Source of the DNA: Mastigias papua
Taxonomy: Eukaryota > Cnidaria > Scyphozoa > Rhizostomeae > Mastigiidae
Length of the DNA stretch: 64,000 nt
Assembly (NCBI GenBank): GCA_964019165.1
Contig: OZ025271.1
Coordinates: forward strand, 8,112,275 to 8,176,274
Direction: 5' to 3'
In this document: one piece after another, positions 10,472-21,976 of the stretch
How the letters are laid out: every line of letters starts with the position of its first letter
Numbering within the stretch: position 1 is the stretch's first letter
Notes under the pieces: generated by a model
Told to the model about the DNA's origin: nothing
Seen by the model: only the letters and a program-made list of their open reading frames with translations
The model's database searches: none
Translations under genes and position numbers: made by a program

Positions 10472-12121
10472 CTAGTGATTTTGTATCGAGAAATTGCCAC
10501 TTCTGATCCAGGGAGGAAAGACAAGGCGCCTCAATAAATTTGGAGGAACATCCCTTTGAACCATAGTTTGCTTCGTCGAATTGAAAAATTCCTGAAATTT
10601 AAAACGTGACAGGGCGTCAGCCAGTACATTTTCCATGCCCGCAACATGACTACTAGAAAAGGAAAAATTCAATAAAATAGCAAAAGTAGACACTTCTCTC
10701 AAAAGGAAGGCAAGATGACGATCTCGACAGAAACCTCCACGCAAACAAGAAACCACTGCCAAATTATCACTTTTAAATTGCACAGATTTACTCTTCCAAC
10801 TGGAACCCCAGATAAACGCCGCAAGAACAATGGGAATCATTTCTTTAACTGATATACTGAGAGACTCCGTGTCATCAGGCCATTCACCAGCAAACCATTC
10901 ATTATTGTAAATAGCACCAAAACCATAATTCGCTGCAGAATCAGAACTAACAAACACTTCAGGAGCTTTCTCAAAGCCTGCAAAATGAAATAAGCAACGC
11001 CCATTCCACTGATCAAATAAACTATACCACCAATTCAAATCATCACGTTCCCATAATGTTAAATGCACAAAATAATGCAGCTCAGCAACTGAATGCGCGC
11101 GATCAATCAGACGACGTAAAAATATCTTGCATAATGGAATCGCCTGAGAACAATGTTGCAGTAAGCCAACTAACGATAACAATTTTCTTTTTGTCCCAGA
11201 TTTCCTATCTTTCCAATGATCCAAAAAGTGCTTAACCTTTTCAACTTTTTTGATCGGTAAAGAAATCTCCAATTTAATTGTGTCAATAACAAAACCAAGA
11301 TAAGTTATGCAAGAAGAAGGACCCTCAGTTTTTTCCTCAGCTAATGGAACACCAAGCTGTTGACAAACCGAAATGCACCTGTTCAGACCATTTAAACAAT
11401 CATCGGAGTCAGGTTTTCCTAAGATTAAGAAATCATCCAAATAATGTTGTATGAAACATGCAGGAGCTTCCTTAAGCAAAATATACTGCAACACATCAGC
11501 AAAACATGAGAACATCTTCGGTGCAGATCTCAGACCAAACGGCAAGGCTAAATCGACATAAAATTTGTCACGCCATTTCATGCCTAAAAATTTCCTATCA
11601 CTGCAATGAACTGGTAATAAACGATAAGCTCTTTTGATATCAAACTTTGCCATAATAGTCCCTTTACCGAACTCTAAAATTTTTGAAATAGCCTCAGGAA
11701 TTCCACAAAATGAAACCGTCGCATTTTTATCAGGTATATGGCTATTGACGCTATCCATAGGAGGAAAAGACAACTCCGTAATAAGTCTCCATTTACCGGG
11801 ATCAGACTTAGGAATAACACCAAAACGATTTGTCACAAATTCCTCAAAGGGTGGTGCATCCAAAGGACCAACAATTGAGCCAAAAGAAATTTCTTCACTT
11901 AAATAATTATCATTAACGCAAGGCTGTTTTACTGCCGAAAGACAATTACGAAGCGCAGACTTTGGAAAACCTCCTTCGAGGCCTATGCTAAAACCCTCAG
12001 AAAGGCCTTCCAAAAGCCATTGACTATCAGGGTGAGGAAAACGAGTTAAAAAGGAAAGCCACTCATACAAATTCAAAGGAGTAATGCACAAAGGCCTAGG
12101 CAATAAAATAGAAGTATCTAG
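10472..12121 (-). CDS. Reverse transcriptase-RNase H of DIRS/Ngaro-type element
   Basis: A single open frame of 550 codons downstream of the gag stop. RT fingers and palm: FGVIPKSDPGKWRLITELSF, then FDIKRAYRLLPVH (first catalytic Asp), LPFGLRSAPKMFS and the catalytic QHYLDDFLILG. RNase H follows, with its acidic residues in SSDSAANYGFG, KEMIPIVLA, QFKSDNLAVV and ENVLADALSRF. The domain order and the FGLRSAP motif are typical of YR retroelements. No frameshift or stop interrupts it. There is no strong ATG near its start. It is in the same frame as the gag zinc-knuckle segment, separated by one TGA (12124-12122), which suggests synthesis as a gag-RT fusion by readthrough. The end overlaps the recombinase frame. 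Confidence 0.93.
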   Translation of the reverse strand, partial: LDTSILLPRPLCITPLNLYEWLSFLTRFPHPDSQWLLEGLSEGFSIGLEGGFPKSALRNCLSAVKQPCVNDNYLSEEISFGSIVGPLDAPPFEEFVTNRFGVIPKSDPGKWRLITELSFPPMDSVNSHIPDKNATVSFCGIPEAISKILEFGKGTIMAKFDIKRAYRLLPVHCSDRKFLGMKWRDKFYVDLALPFGLRSAPKMFSCFADVLQYILLKEAPACFIQHYLDDFLILGKPDSDDCLNGLNRCISVCQQLGVPLAEEKTEGPSSCITYLGFVIDTIKLEISLPIKKVEKVKHFLDHWKDRKSGTKRKLLSLVGLLQHCSQAIPLCKIFLRRLIDRAHSVAELHYFVHLTLWERDDLNWWYSLFDQWNGRCLFHFAGFEKAPEVFVSSDSAANYGFGAIYNNEWFAGEWPDDTESLSISVKEMIPIVLAAFIWGSSWKSKSVQFKSDNLAVVSCLRGGFCRDRHLAFLLREVSTFAILLNFSFSSSHVAGMENVLADALSRFKFQEFFNSTKQTMVQRDVPPNLLRRLVFPPWIRSGNFSIQNH

Positions 12122-12124
12122 TCA
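12118..12124 (-). other. Leaky stop context TGA-CTA-G between gag and RT
   Basis: Reading the minus strand, the gag zinc-knuckle frame ends ...AGT CAT AAA TGA CTA GAT, and the RT frame continues from CTA without any other stop. UGA followed by CUA-G is a context established in animal genes and viruses to allow efficient readthrough. Here it sits where a gag-pol junction would need recoding. The position and frame are directly visible; its use is inferred. Confidence 0.6.
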
Positions 12125-12733
12125 TTTATGACTCTTGCGCTTTGAAGGCATAGGTGAGGGAGATCTACTCCTTTTCTGAGAACTTTCACCACCATAATTC
12201 CTTCCCACGTTCTTTGGCAATTTACAAAACTTCGCCTGATGGTCACCCTGGCAATGCATACAAGCATGGCGAAACCTGCAATTTCGGAATTCACAGCCAT
12301 ACTTATTCCACTGAAAGCAAATTCTGGTATCAAAAGAGGATTTCGAAAGACCCGAAAACCCCCAAAATGTTTCTTATTCAAAACATGAGCAACATAAAGG
12401 GGAATATCGTACTCGCCCCAAGAAAAAGACGCATTACCAGCAGCTTTTTTGCGAAATAACCGATCGTATTGAAGCCAACCAAGTCCCAATTGCTCCGTAT
12501 CCCTGCTCATCTTTGAAATCAAAAGAAAATACGAAAGCAGCCCCCCCTACGCTCTCTTTTTTAACATGAAAAACGATGGCAGCATACACACACCAAGCCT
12601 CAGACCAGTCCAAAAAAGACTGAATTGGCCATAAATCAGAGTTTTTTTTCACATTTGAGCAATTTTTCCAGCTGACTCCCAACTGGTTCCACAGGTGGCA
12701 AATATGGCAAATTGCATGGCCGCAATAATACAA
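12122..12733 (-). pseudogene. Gag of DIRS/Ngaro-type element, two homopolymer indels
   Basis: The structural (gag) protein is readable in three consecutive frames. Segment 1 (12733 to about 12545) has the gag core motif SFLDWSEAWCVYAAIVFHV. After a run of seven C on the plus strand (near 12540-12546) the frame shifts to segment 2, LGWLQYDRLFRKKAAGNASF and YDIPLYVAHVLNKKHF. After a run of five C (near 12359-12363) it shifts to segment 3, the zinc-knuckle end with ICFQWNKYGCEFRNCRFRH and ACMHCQGDHQAKFC, then an SR-rich basic tail ending at the TGA at 12124-12122. Both breaks are single-base events in homopolymers, so this is a recently inactivated copy or, less likely, an assembly error. The beginning of gag is not identified. 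Confidence 0.8.
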
Positions 12734-12739
12734 AATCTA

Positions 12740-13482
12740 CTTACAACTCCTTTTTCTATCCTCTCTATTTCGATCCCTACCCATCCACTATAGTGCAGTA
12801 TAAAGCTTTCTGTCTCTTATCTCTCAAGCTCATAATGTCTCTAATTTATGAACCACAGAATGTATTGTCTTTTCTTTGATTCTTTTTACATCATTTCAAT
12901 GGTGAGCTATAGAAAAAGAGAGAACAAACCTCTGACTGATATTTCAAGTCTATACGGATTTTTCCGGTCTGAAAATTCCATACTTCATTGAATCTGTACG
13001 CACTCCCAGTAACTAAATAGTGTCAATCTGGTAAACATGCAGCACATTCTGAATGGGCTTTTGTTCCAAACTGAAAAACAAACACAAACACTCATGAAAA
13101 AGCACAAAATAAAACATCAGTCTTTTCTAATTTTCTTGAAAAGCTCACAAGAATGTTGAGTATTGGAATTGAAACAACTCAACAAGGCATTAACAACAAA
13201 ATTTCCTTATCAGGTGGTCTAACTATCATGTTCATGTGAGTATTTCAAATAGACATCAGATAACAGGCCAACAGTATTGCATATGTGCTGTCTAGAGGTT
13301 GATTCTTGTGTGTGTTTCATGATGGCTGACAAACTTGGCTCACCCTACTATAAAATATTTCAGTACACTCGTGTTGGCATGAAATCTGTCATGTGATGTA
13401 AGTTAGATTCTGCAATGAGCAGCTACAAGATAAAATACAAAAGCAATTGTTTTGACAGTTTCTTGCAACAACAATAACAACT
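12740..13482. other. Unassigned DNA
   Basis: No gene or repeat recognised. The 5' terminal repeat of the DIRS-type element would be expected near its left edge but was not found. Confidence 0.4.
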
Positions 13483-13520
13483 GAGTGAGTGAGTGAGTGA
13501 GTGAGTGAGTGAGTGTGTGT

Positions 13521-13597
<77 letters not shown>

Positions 13598-13612
13598 TAT
13601 GTGTGTGTTAAC
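13483..13612. repeat. Compound microsatellite (GAGT)n-(TG)n
   Basis: GAGT repeats run from 13483 to about 13512, followed by about 100 bp of TG repeats with occasional TATG interruptions. Open frames across it are repeat artefacts. Confidence 0.97.
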
Positions 13613-16600
13613 TTCCTCTGTATGTATGATTGTGTGTACACAATTGTGTATATGTGTGCTAAGATCTGGTCAATAAGGAAAAACAAACACACATAGTTAT
13701 GCTCACTGCTAATGTTATTTAACTCTCTTTTCTTACAACAAAGTCTGTTTCAATGACACTACATTTTGACCTTATTTCAAATTGGTCAGGGCTAAGACAC
13801 CTGTGCTATTTCAACACCAAATACCATAATGCTTTTCCAAATTAACTGTGGCATTATCAAAATGTCATAATCACAATAAATATTGATTTTAAAACCCAAA
13901 GTTGACTTGAAACAACCTCACATGATATACTATGGCTCATATATTCAATGATAATATATATTCATATGTATATATACTTATTTACTTAGTCATATATACT
14001 ATCATATAATACAGACTAAATTCATACATTCTCTTTCACATTCAGAATAAACTAGATTCAAACATACAAGCAAGCCTGGGAGATTTGACAGATCTACCAT
14101 GTAAAACAAATATATTTGCCATTGACTAGATAACAACTAGTCCCCAAGCCCCCATGGTACCAGGTTCGATTGTTTGTCTGATCTGCATAGGTTCACAGGA
14201 TTACAATTTGTAATCTTTACAAACCACGAGTCATGAAAGACAGTAGTATGCGATAAAATACCTTACAAGTTATGCAGCTTACAAAAACTAATCACATAAA
14301 ATGAATACAATTCTCTGATATCTAGTTGTGGTATTCAGGTAGATGTAATTCTATTCTGGCAGAAATCTACACCATTCTTTAACTGTAAAATGCTCACACT
14401 CACAGAGTCATTTCAATATCAACAAAACACAAGGCACTGAAGATATCAAGATGTTTCTACGTGCAATATTTACTACTTATTTTATTATCTAAATATCAGA
14501 TTATACTTTACATCTTCCTAGAAATTCTGCAAAGACAACAATAGATGACTTACTCTGCGGACTCAATCTCTAGCGCCATTTTGGGAATTGAAAATGTGTT
14601 CTAAATTAGCCTCGTTTGCATTTGTTGATCATTGTGTCGTTTGACTAAAGGAGGGCTCAGACGGCATCAGCCCCCTTCTATTTCTGAAGGAACGCCTGAG
14701 CTCCCTTACAGTTTTCCTGACTAATGAATATTTAGGCAGACAAACAGAACAGATGGAATATAAGAGCTACGAAACTGAAAGAGTGCAAGAATGAAAGAGA
14801 GCAAGAAAAGATGTCAGATGGATGAAAATTAGGAGATCAATACAGTGAGAATACAGACTGGATACAGACACTAGACTAACAGTTATTAAAAAATTCATTA
14901 CGAAGAACGAATAGCCACAAAGAACGATAGATATTCCAAAGCACTTTGGAATAGTGAGGTAGTGCCACTCGACGTGGGATAATGCCAGAAAAATTTATGA
15001 CAGTGGCATTGCCTCTCATGGCCTTCCTTTGAAACGCCCCCCCCCCCCTAGTACTCAATTAGGTACTGAGAAAATGGTCCGGTTCGTTTCTTTTTGATTC
15101 TAGGACAACGCTCTTTCTTAATTTAAAGATAAGACAATCTAGAAAGAGAATGAAATCATTAATTTGCGTGTGTGAAACTTAAATACTTTGACTGCTTTGC
15201 TTCAAAATGATTTGTTTTTAAGATTCTTGGCAAAGACATACATTCAGCTTAGACATTCTTGGGGCGCAACGAGGGGTAAATTTTTCTAGCTTGGGCAATG
15301 TTTCCGTACCCCTAGCTTTGTATCTTATTCTAAAACAGTGTTCCATTCTATATCAACTGAGAATTATATGTCTATTAATCATCCTTCCCATGGATGCTAT
15401 AATAAATTATACACATAGCTGTGATAGGAGAGATCTTTGGTAAAAAGACGTTTGCTTACAACAAGCATCCTGATTGGTGGAGCTGCCTCATCGCAGGCTC
15501 ATTTGTTAAGTACTAGGTTCACTATGTGGGTTTGCACTGTAGAACAGGGCCTTTTTAAAATACAAACTGGGGGAGGGGCAAATGCCCCCAGTTCTTAACT
15601 TTGCCCTCGAGTGAAGAGGCTTTTGGCCCCCAGGAAACTATCCCCTTTTGTATAGGTTCTCAGCTATGTTGTCAAACAACTTCTGCTGTCATCATGTAAG
15701 TTGTTGTATCAAGTACAAAACTAGAGATTTCATCTCCAACCTCTTTACATCAAAACTTGACATTTATGAATATTGTTTCAATATATCACATGTATCAGGC
15801 TTATTTCAAATTAGGCTTTTTCTCCTAGTAGCACGTCCCATTTTGAGAGTTCCCCCCCCCCAGTAAAAATATGTTAAAAAAGGCTATGCTTTAGTAGGCA
15901 GTGCGACATTAATAGAAAAGTGTTGGTGAGATTCAAGTGAAAGAAATTGCAGAAAAGAGAGAGCCACTGGTAAATTAGATAAAACGCCAAAAATGATCAG
16001 CAATGGTAAAGGATGTGCTAGAGCAAACTTTCAAAAGTCATAACACATGTTTTCATTCCTAACGAAATCGTCAATAATCTGAAGGAGAGACATGAAATCT
16101 GCTCATCAAATTATTGAATCATGCTTTCTTCATATTTGAAGGAAACCAAGTTGTTTATTGTTCGGTAGAAATTCTCTCCAAGTTTGTGTATCAGCTCTAA
16201 TCAAAAATTGAAACAGCGCATTTATATATAAGAGCGCATATATGCACTTCCTTGGGGAGGGGATTTCTCACCCTCATATCCCCATGAAACCTTTGCCCTG
16301 TCTTCATGGTCAGCGGTTGAATAAATGTATACATTTCGAATGTTATATGTATTCGAATCGATATGATTTAGCCTCTTACTGATATACCAACCCCTATTGA
16401 TTACTTGTATGGCCTCTTTGTCATGTTCTGCATTGTGTATCTCTAAGAGTGATCTCAAATGCTTATGTTTAAGATACCTTGAATAGGTATTGTTCTGGCG
16501 TAAACAGCGACTGTATTGAACAGAGAGCAATTAGCTAAGAATTCCATACTGATAAAATCATCTCATAATTTGAAACAGACGATTATTTACAAATGGATCC

Positions 16601-17440
16601 TACCTAATGGGTTTAAAGAAATCGGGAGACTCAAACGCAAATTTCTAACCATTACATACAATGAAAGATATAATAGGGGATAGGGCCATTGAACTTGAAG
16701 CATATCATCATGTTGTTTGAATTCAATGAAAATATATTCGCTTGTTGTATCTTGCTGCTTGTTTGTTGTCAGTGATGTGGAGGAGGCATCCACATAGAAC
16801 ATCATGTTTTTCCTGTTTGCTGCTCGTTTGCAGTTTGGAATACAGTTATCAATTTCTGCCTTGCCCAGAAGGATAAACAAGGTATAAGAGGAGAGGAAGG
16901 GGATTTCCAATCTCCTTTAGGCCACTGTCAGATTTTCAGGATCATGTGTGGTTGACTATCTTCCCGCACCTAAATATGAATGAACAGTTGTGTAGTGGCA
17001 AATTTCCAACAAGGGGGCTCAAATTAGAGTTCTCTATTTGGTAAATTTTGAGACACGGCCCCTTAGAAATATGCAAATACAGTCAAGTACATTTCTCGAT
17101 ATTCAACTGATTTTGCAATGAATTGTTCTTAATTTAAAACGTGAATCTATATCCGTTGCAACAAGTGAAAGCGAAAAAAATAAAAGAAGCATTGCAATAC
17201 ACTTAAAACTCGAAGGGGAACTGATCCTGCAAAGAGCTCTTGAAAAATTAACAAGGGGGTCCCAACAATACAACCCTGTTAATGAAAGTAAAAATATCAT
17301 TGACGTCACCAGCTCTACATCTTTCTTGTAAACCAGCGTCTTGAATTTTTAATCTTCACGTTGCCCCCTTTGCCGTATGCCGGCAAGAACAGTCTCATTT
17401 CGATGCTGTGCAAGGCTCTCCTACAAAATATATGTTCTCA
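13613..17440. other. Unassigned DNA, non-coding in appearance
   Basis: ORFs here (up to 107 codons, for example 16587-16910 and 16222-16530 on the minus strand) show no motif I recognise. AT-rich alternating tracts occur near 13930-14010. Poly-C runs lie at 15040-15049 and 15851-15861. A CCCC/GGGG-rich segment at 15565-15640 (GGGGGAGGGGCAAATGCCCCCA) can form a hairpin and resembles the G-rich hairpin at 55030-55061, so it is probably part of a dispersed element. Confidence 0.4.
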
Positions 17441-17479
17441 AGTTTTTTTACTTTTGTTTCTTTTTGTTTCGTAAACTCT

Positions 17480-17737
17480 TTATTGTTCTGAGTTAATGCT
17501 CTTCTCTTTGCTTTTCCTTATGTAAACATTAATGTAATTTGCTAGTTTTCTTAATTCTTCCGTAGTAGCCTTTATCCAGTCAATTTTCCCTGACACTCCA
17601 ACCATTTCGTGGGTTTCTTTGCACTGCATAATATGTTCTGCACTCTCATTTACTCTCTCACATCCTGCGCACCATCCTTCTTTCTCTTGGTATTTCCCTA
17701 TATCATTCAGTTCTAGTCTGTCTACTGCTGGATGCAC
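17480..17737 (-). pseudogene. Probable LINE C-terminal remnant
   Basis: An 85-codon frame with a Cys-Cys-His-Cys arrangement (EGWCAGCERVNESAEHIMQC) like the zinc-finger end found after the RT of many non-LTR retrotransposons. It is followed on the minus strand by an A-rich stretch (about 17475-17440, AAAC/AAAG-rich) that fits a 3' tail. No RT sequence precedes it, so it would be strongly 5'-truncated. The assignment rests on this short motif only. Confidence 0.35.
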
Positions 17738-17739
17738 TT

Positions 17740-19894
17740 TTGTTTAGTCATGCATTCATAATCGCTTTTACCTCAAATATAGTAGTGATTTCTACTAGGC
17801 CCTTTTTGTTGTTATTCAGTGATATGATTGCAATTGAAACACCATTGAGCCAAACATATCCCAGTGCACCAAACAGGGTGTGCCAAGTGAACCAGATGGA
17901 TTTCCCCGATTCTCAAATATATTTTCCTGAGAATACCCTGGCAATTTAAGCATTTTCTGTTACATGTTGTGGAGCTTTTGATCCCCCTAGTTTTGCAAAT
18001 CTGAATATATTTGTTGTAGGCGTTTTGTATAGAAAGCCATGAATTATGTAGGCAAACAGATACCATGCAAGTCATGTGATTATAATTGAATGGATCAAAG
18101 GACCCTGAAAGGCTTTCTCAAAACCTTCGCATGTTGTTCAGAATTCCATCAAACTGCTATGGAAATAGTAAAATTGAGCTGATTTCCCAGATTCTTTCCT
18201 GTAATGGATTGATCGGATAGAGGTAAAGAACAAGGAGGGCCAATGGACCCTTTTGATACATGATTGTAGCAGGGGTACTGAAATGGCAAACCAGAAAGTT
18301 TTTTGAAAAATTATAGTACGGTTCATTGTTGTCTCAGTTGAAAATAACTGCAAATCCAGTGAGAGTTTTCACAAGGGGGGAGGGAGAGGGGCCAAAATTA
18401 ATAATCAATACAAGTAGCGAGCATAATGTCAAATGAAGATAAAATCTGAGAGTAAAGCTCCATTCAGCATTAAACAAACAAATCGATAATACATAATAAT
18501 ATTATAATATATATAATATAGTATGATACATTATAATACATTATTCTATGAAATCCATTTTCCCATCCTATACTGCTATCTCCCATTCTTAATTGCCATC
18601 AAACTTGAATGAATTAGGCTGGATGGTATCATATCACATAATAACCAAAGGATAATCATATTACTAATAACCAAAGGGGCAATGGATGAGATGTGATCGC
18701 TGGATGAGATTTATTAATGCCATGAAAGTAGGCTCAAAGCCAGCTCTGAAAAGACAGAGGGAAATCCAGTCAAGGGTGCCATACTTTAAAAGTTAGTAAG
18801 GGATCCCTTCTATCAAGCGTTCGAGAGTATGACGTCATCAAAGAATAGCAACAATAACATATGCAGCTTACGTCATAATCTGCCTTATTGCCTAAAACAC
18901 TTGTGTTAAATTTTATATTTTTCTTACCCTTTTACACAAAAGAAGGCTCTAACTTAAATCATTGAACAAGCAAAGAGGGTCTGCATGTTACAACTGAGAG
19001 GGCAGTGTCCCCTATGTACCCCTTAGCTTTCTGCTTGTCAAAAGTTTGCCAGTAGATGGAATTTTATTTTGGAATGAAAGCCCTTGTTTTCCTTGCAATT
19101 GCCATGCAGCCAAAGTAGTTCCTACCTCATGGTACGTTGAGCAGGTTATCCAGCATGAAAATCAATCATAGGCACAGCGTCAGTAGGGGCGCTGGGGGAG
19201 GGGGGTTCAGGCTCCGTCTACACTTTTTGCCAGCCAGTGATTGTTCCAGCCTTTATCAAGCATCCGTTTGTAGCAGCCTACTTTTTATCTGTAGGCCTCC
19301 TCACCTTTGAAATGTGGCACCGCTGTGCCTGACAGACAAATTGAAATCCCTTGGACAGCAGACAAATTAAGACATATGGAACCAATAATCGATTGAACTG
19401 AATTGAACTGGAGGAACTTGGGTGTACGTGACTCATACATTTTACAAGAGCTGACAACGTGCCCTAAAAGTCCTAAGTTAGATCTCTTGCAACAAACGAT
19501 GACCAATCATCAAAGAACCACGTGACAAACATGCCAGCACATTGTATGAAGACAAAGCCTCACATAGAACCATGTGACAAACATGCCAGCACATTGTATG
19601 AAGACAAAGCCTCACATATGTAAGGTAACGGGAATTCTTTTGCCATACTCATACTTTGATAAACGGGCTCTGGCATCAAATTGACCAATACAATGGTATA
19701 ATTTGAGAGGTATACCCCATGGTAAAATTGGCAATCTTATATTAAATCATTGGATTCTCACTTCTAAATTGCAATTCACGTTGCCACATGGATGATAGTC
19801 GGCACAAAAAGCGGCCTAATTACGATATTATCTACCAACATTAATTGCTACACAACAAAAGCCATGGGTAAAAACGGTCTAAGCCATCAGTTGT
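17740..19894. other. Unassigned DNA
   Basis: No supported gene. It includes an alternating AT tract at about 18490-18545, a small repeat of TAATAACCAAAGG at 18640-18680, and the 52-bp duplication annotated separately. If the micro-exon gene ends at 19895, the left part is its 3' flank. Confidence 0.4.
19515..19618. repeat. 52-bp perfect-period tandem duplication
   Basis: Two adjacent copies (19515-19566 and 19567-19618) of a 52-bp unit starting GAACCA(C/T)GTGACAAACATG and ending CCTCACATA. They differ at one base (C/T at unit position 7), so the duplication is recent. Confidence 0.95.
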
Positions 19895-19930
19895 TCACAT
19901 GACGATACAACGCTGAAATCTCCTTCGTAC
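19895..19930 (-). CDS. Candidate terminal exon of the micro-exon gene
   Basis: Downstream of the last clear micro-exon, a possible acceptor (GTTTGTTTATCATAG) opens at 19930 in the matching phase 0. It reads VRRRFQRCIVM and then TGA at 19897-19895. The acceptor is moderate, no polyadenylation signal was confirmed, and many 11-codon runs to a stop would occur by chance. Low support; listed because it would close the reading frame. Confidence 0.2.
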   Translation of the reverse strand, partial: VRRRFQRCIVM

Positions 19931-20433
19931 CTATGATAAACAAACACTTAGATAAAAGAAAATAACACAGAATTGGCGAAGCCATATGAACAAAAACAAA
20001 GACAAAATTCATTTAACAAGATATAGAAAAGGCTTAGATCATCAAGAAACTCTCTTGATCTTGCCTCCTTATGATATTCCAATGGTTGTGAACTTAATTG
20101 CACTGGGTATCAGCCTCTCTTTGGTCTGGATTTTAACAACCTCATAAACATTATCCAATGAACTCTGCTACCAACATCTCTTGCTTGGGTGATTGCCAAA
20201 CCACAAATGATTCAATTCAACTGACTGATAAAACTAAATGCCACAAGACATTTCATCATTTGCATATGCAGTGAAGAACATTTCTTGATTCATGGTTGAG
20301 TCCATTTGTAGTGATATCATTAGAATCAAATGGACATTGAATAAGGGCCAAAGGATTATATTTATGTGAATGACGTAACGATCAAAAGCAGATTGGGAAC
20401 CATAGTTAAAGAATGAAAAAGATGAAAACTTAC

Positions 20434-20469
20434 AGTTGACGAAGGACGAGTACTTGTGTGTGTAAGATC
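20434..20469 (-). CDS. Micro-exon H, Ser/Thr-rich (36 nt, phase 0)
   Basis: Acceptor TTACAG before 20469 and donor GTAAGT after 20434 bracket 36 nt encoding DLTHTSTRPSST. The ending PSST matches those of exons B and D. It is the last of the clear series on the minus strand. Being a multiple of three and phase 0 at both ends, it could be skipped without changing frame. Confidence 0.6.
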
Positions 20470-20845
20470 CTGTAAGAGGAAAACGATGAAAATATTCAAA
20501 AATTTATAATGTTTAATGAATAATTACTTAATGACTCTCATAGACAACAAAATAGTGTTTATTATACAGTCAATGGTCATGCTAAGAAAGTTAACAACGT
20601 AATAGAATAGGGGAATACACGCTTTTCAGTAAAAGAACCCAGCACAACGAGTGGCACAAGTGACGGTTGTGCACTTGGAGGGGAATCCCCTACAACTGGT
20701 TGGGTGAGAAACTCTCAAACCACAGAAGATACAGCTGTGAGGTACACATCAAATGACAGACCTTATTGAGTACAAACTACCCCAAGGGTTCCATCGAGAT
20801 TGGGCGAAGCAACCATGTCACAGTGACTTGATCAAATGATAGGTA

Positions 20846-20961
20846 GTGACGATAATGATAATGATGATGATTATGATGATGATGATGATGATGGTGGTGA
20901 TGATGATGATGATGATGATGATGGTGGTGATGATGATGACGATGATAATGATGATGATAAG
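20846..20961. repeat. (GAT)n microsatellite
   Basis: About 110 bp of GAT/GGT/AAT triplets (plus strand) inside the putative intron after exon G. The Met-rich ORF over it is an artefact. Confidence 0.95.
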
Positions 20962-21156
20962 TTTGTCTTCTTCATCATTAATGATTCATACTATAAGTAA
21001 TGAGCAATTACCTTTCTATTCTATAAATAACTCTCCAGCATTGGGGTGAGGAATAGCGAGAAAGCTCAGAGTTGATCTAATAGCTCTACATATCAAAGAA
21101 ACTTAATGACGTCATCACGCAAAATGCGCATCTGGCAAACACTCAAACAAACTTAC

Positions 21157-21216
21157 TGTAGGCACTTGGAAAGTGGGTCTTCCTGCGGATGGAGAAGAAC
21201 TAGAAGTTGGAGGAGC
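21157..21216 (-). CDS. Micro-exon G, Pro/Ser/Thr-rich (60 nt, phase 0)
   Basis: Acceptor CTTTTTCAG before 21216 and donor GTAAGT after 21157. It encodes APPTSSSSPSAGRPTFQVPT, 20 codons, open in phase 0. Low-complexity, disordered-looking sequence without hydrophobic core residues. Confidence 0.65.
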
Positions 21217-21631
21217 CTGAAAAAGAAACGAAGAAACATATTACAAAATGAAAGAATAGATGAAATAAATCATTAAATATTCATCAATCCTATTGGCCAA
21301 ACAATTATATTTCTGAACGATGTAAATAATGAACCGAAGTGACGTCATATTACGAGAAAAAGAGCAAGAATAGGGCAAACTGTCAAGGTTACAAAAGGGG
21401 CAAAATTGCCCCAGGCAATGAACCTGAGGAGATCCCAAAATTATAAAATATCCTATTGGGGATTGCAACAATTTTAAAATGTAATATTGAAATCACTGGG
21501 GGCCTAATTGATATATTTTCCATGGGCCACATATTCGCTCGTCAGCAACTTCTCCAAAGGTCTCCACAGCTGCTCATGATCATGTGATGAAACTGTAGAA
21601 GATACCACTAGACAATGTCATCTCAACTTAC

Positions 21632-21694
21632 TGGATATTGGGAGGGTGTTCTGACGTCATGGGATGGAGTTCCAGATGATGGTGAATGAGGCGG
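21632..21694 (-). CDS. Micro-exon F, Pro/Ser-rich (63 nt, phase 0)
   Basis: Acceptor CTTTCTTGTAG before 21694 and donor GTAAGT after 21632. Twenty-one codons starting PPHSPSSGTPSHD and ending TPSQYP. It carries an exonic TGACGTCA at 21652-21659. Confidence 0.65.
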
Positions 21695-21910
21695 CTACAA
21701 GAAAGAATAGCAAAGTATTGAATAACAAAAATACGTCATAATGGGTGCCATTGATTACTCATCGATTCATTTAAATGCATAGTGTAGTAACAAAGCCTCG
21801 TGATGATGGCGAGACAATGTAATCCAGTGGGCTTAGCCGATATCATCATACAACAACAACAGTAATAGTTACTTGATAGAATGATGCAATTGAGTAAGAA
21901 TTCAACATAC

Positions 21911-21976
21911 TGTTGGATGATCGGCAGTATTATCGACAGCTGTCTTGGGGGATGTCATGCGAAGAGAGGTGGACAT
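21911..21976 (-). CDS. Micro-exon E, Ser/Thr-rich (66 nt, phase 0)
   Basis: Acceptor TTTCATTATAG before 21976 and donor GTATGT after 21911. Twenty-two codons starting MSTSLRMTSPKTA and ending NTADHPT. The donor is the only one of the series that is not GTAAG or GTGAG, and it still fits the consensus. Confidence 0.6.

Larger units (their letters stand above)
9320..12733 (-). mobile_element. DIRS/Ngaro-type tyrosine-recombinase retrotransposon
   Basis: On the minus strand the order is gag with zinc-knuckle end (12733 to 12122), RT-RNase H (12121 to 10472), tyrosine recombinase (about 10535 to 9555), then a terminal region with a 54-bp direct repeat (9426-9479 and 9320-9373). That order and the absence of an integrase or protease are the hallmarks of YR retroelements. 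No adenine-methyltransferase-like domain was seen, which favours Ngaro over classic DIRS1. The terminal repeat pair would suit the B1-A2-B2 part of Ngaro split direct repeats. A matching A1 was not found upstream of 12733, so the 5' end is probably missing or diverged. Confidence 0.85.

Noticed and set aside
13423..13696. His-Thr and Cys-Val repeat ORFs.
   Set aside because: Translation of the TG/GAGT microsatellite.
14130..14230. B-box-like GGTTCGATTG suggesting a tRNA.
   Set aside because: No A box or stem structure upstream.
20846..21049. Met-rich 67-aa ORF.
   Set aside because: GAT microsatellite artefact.
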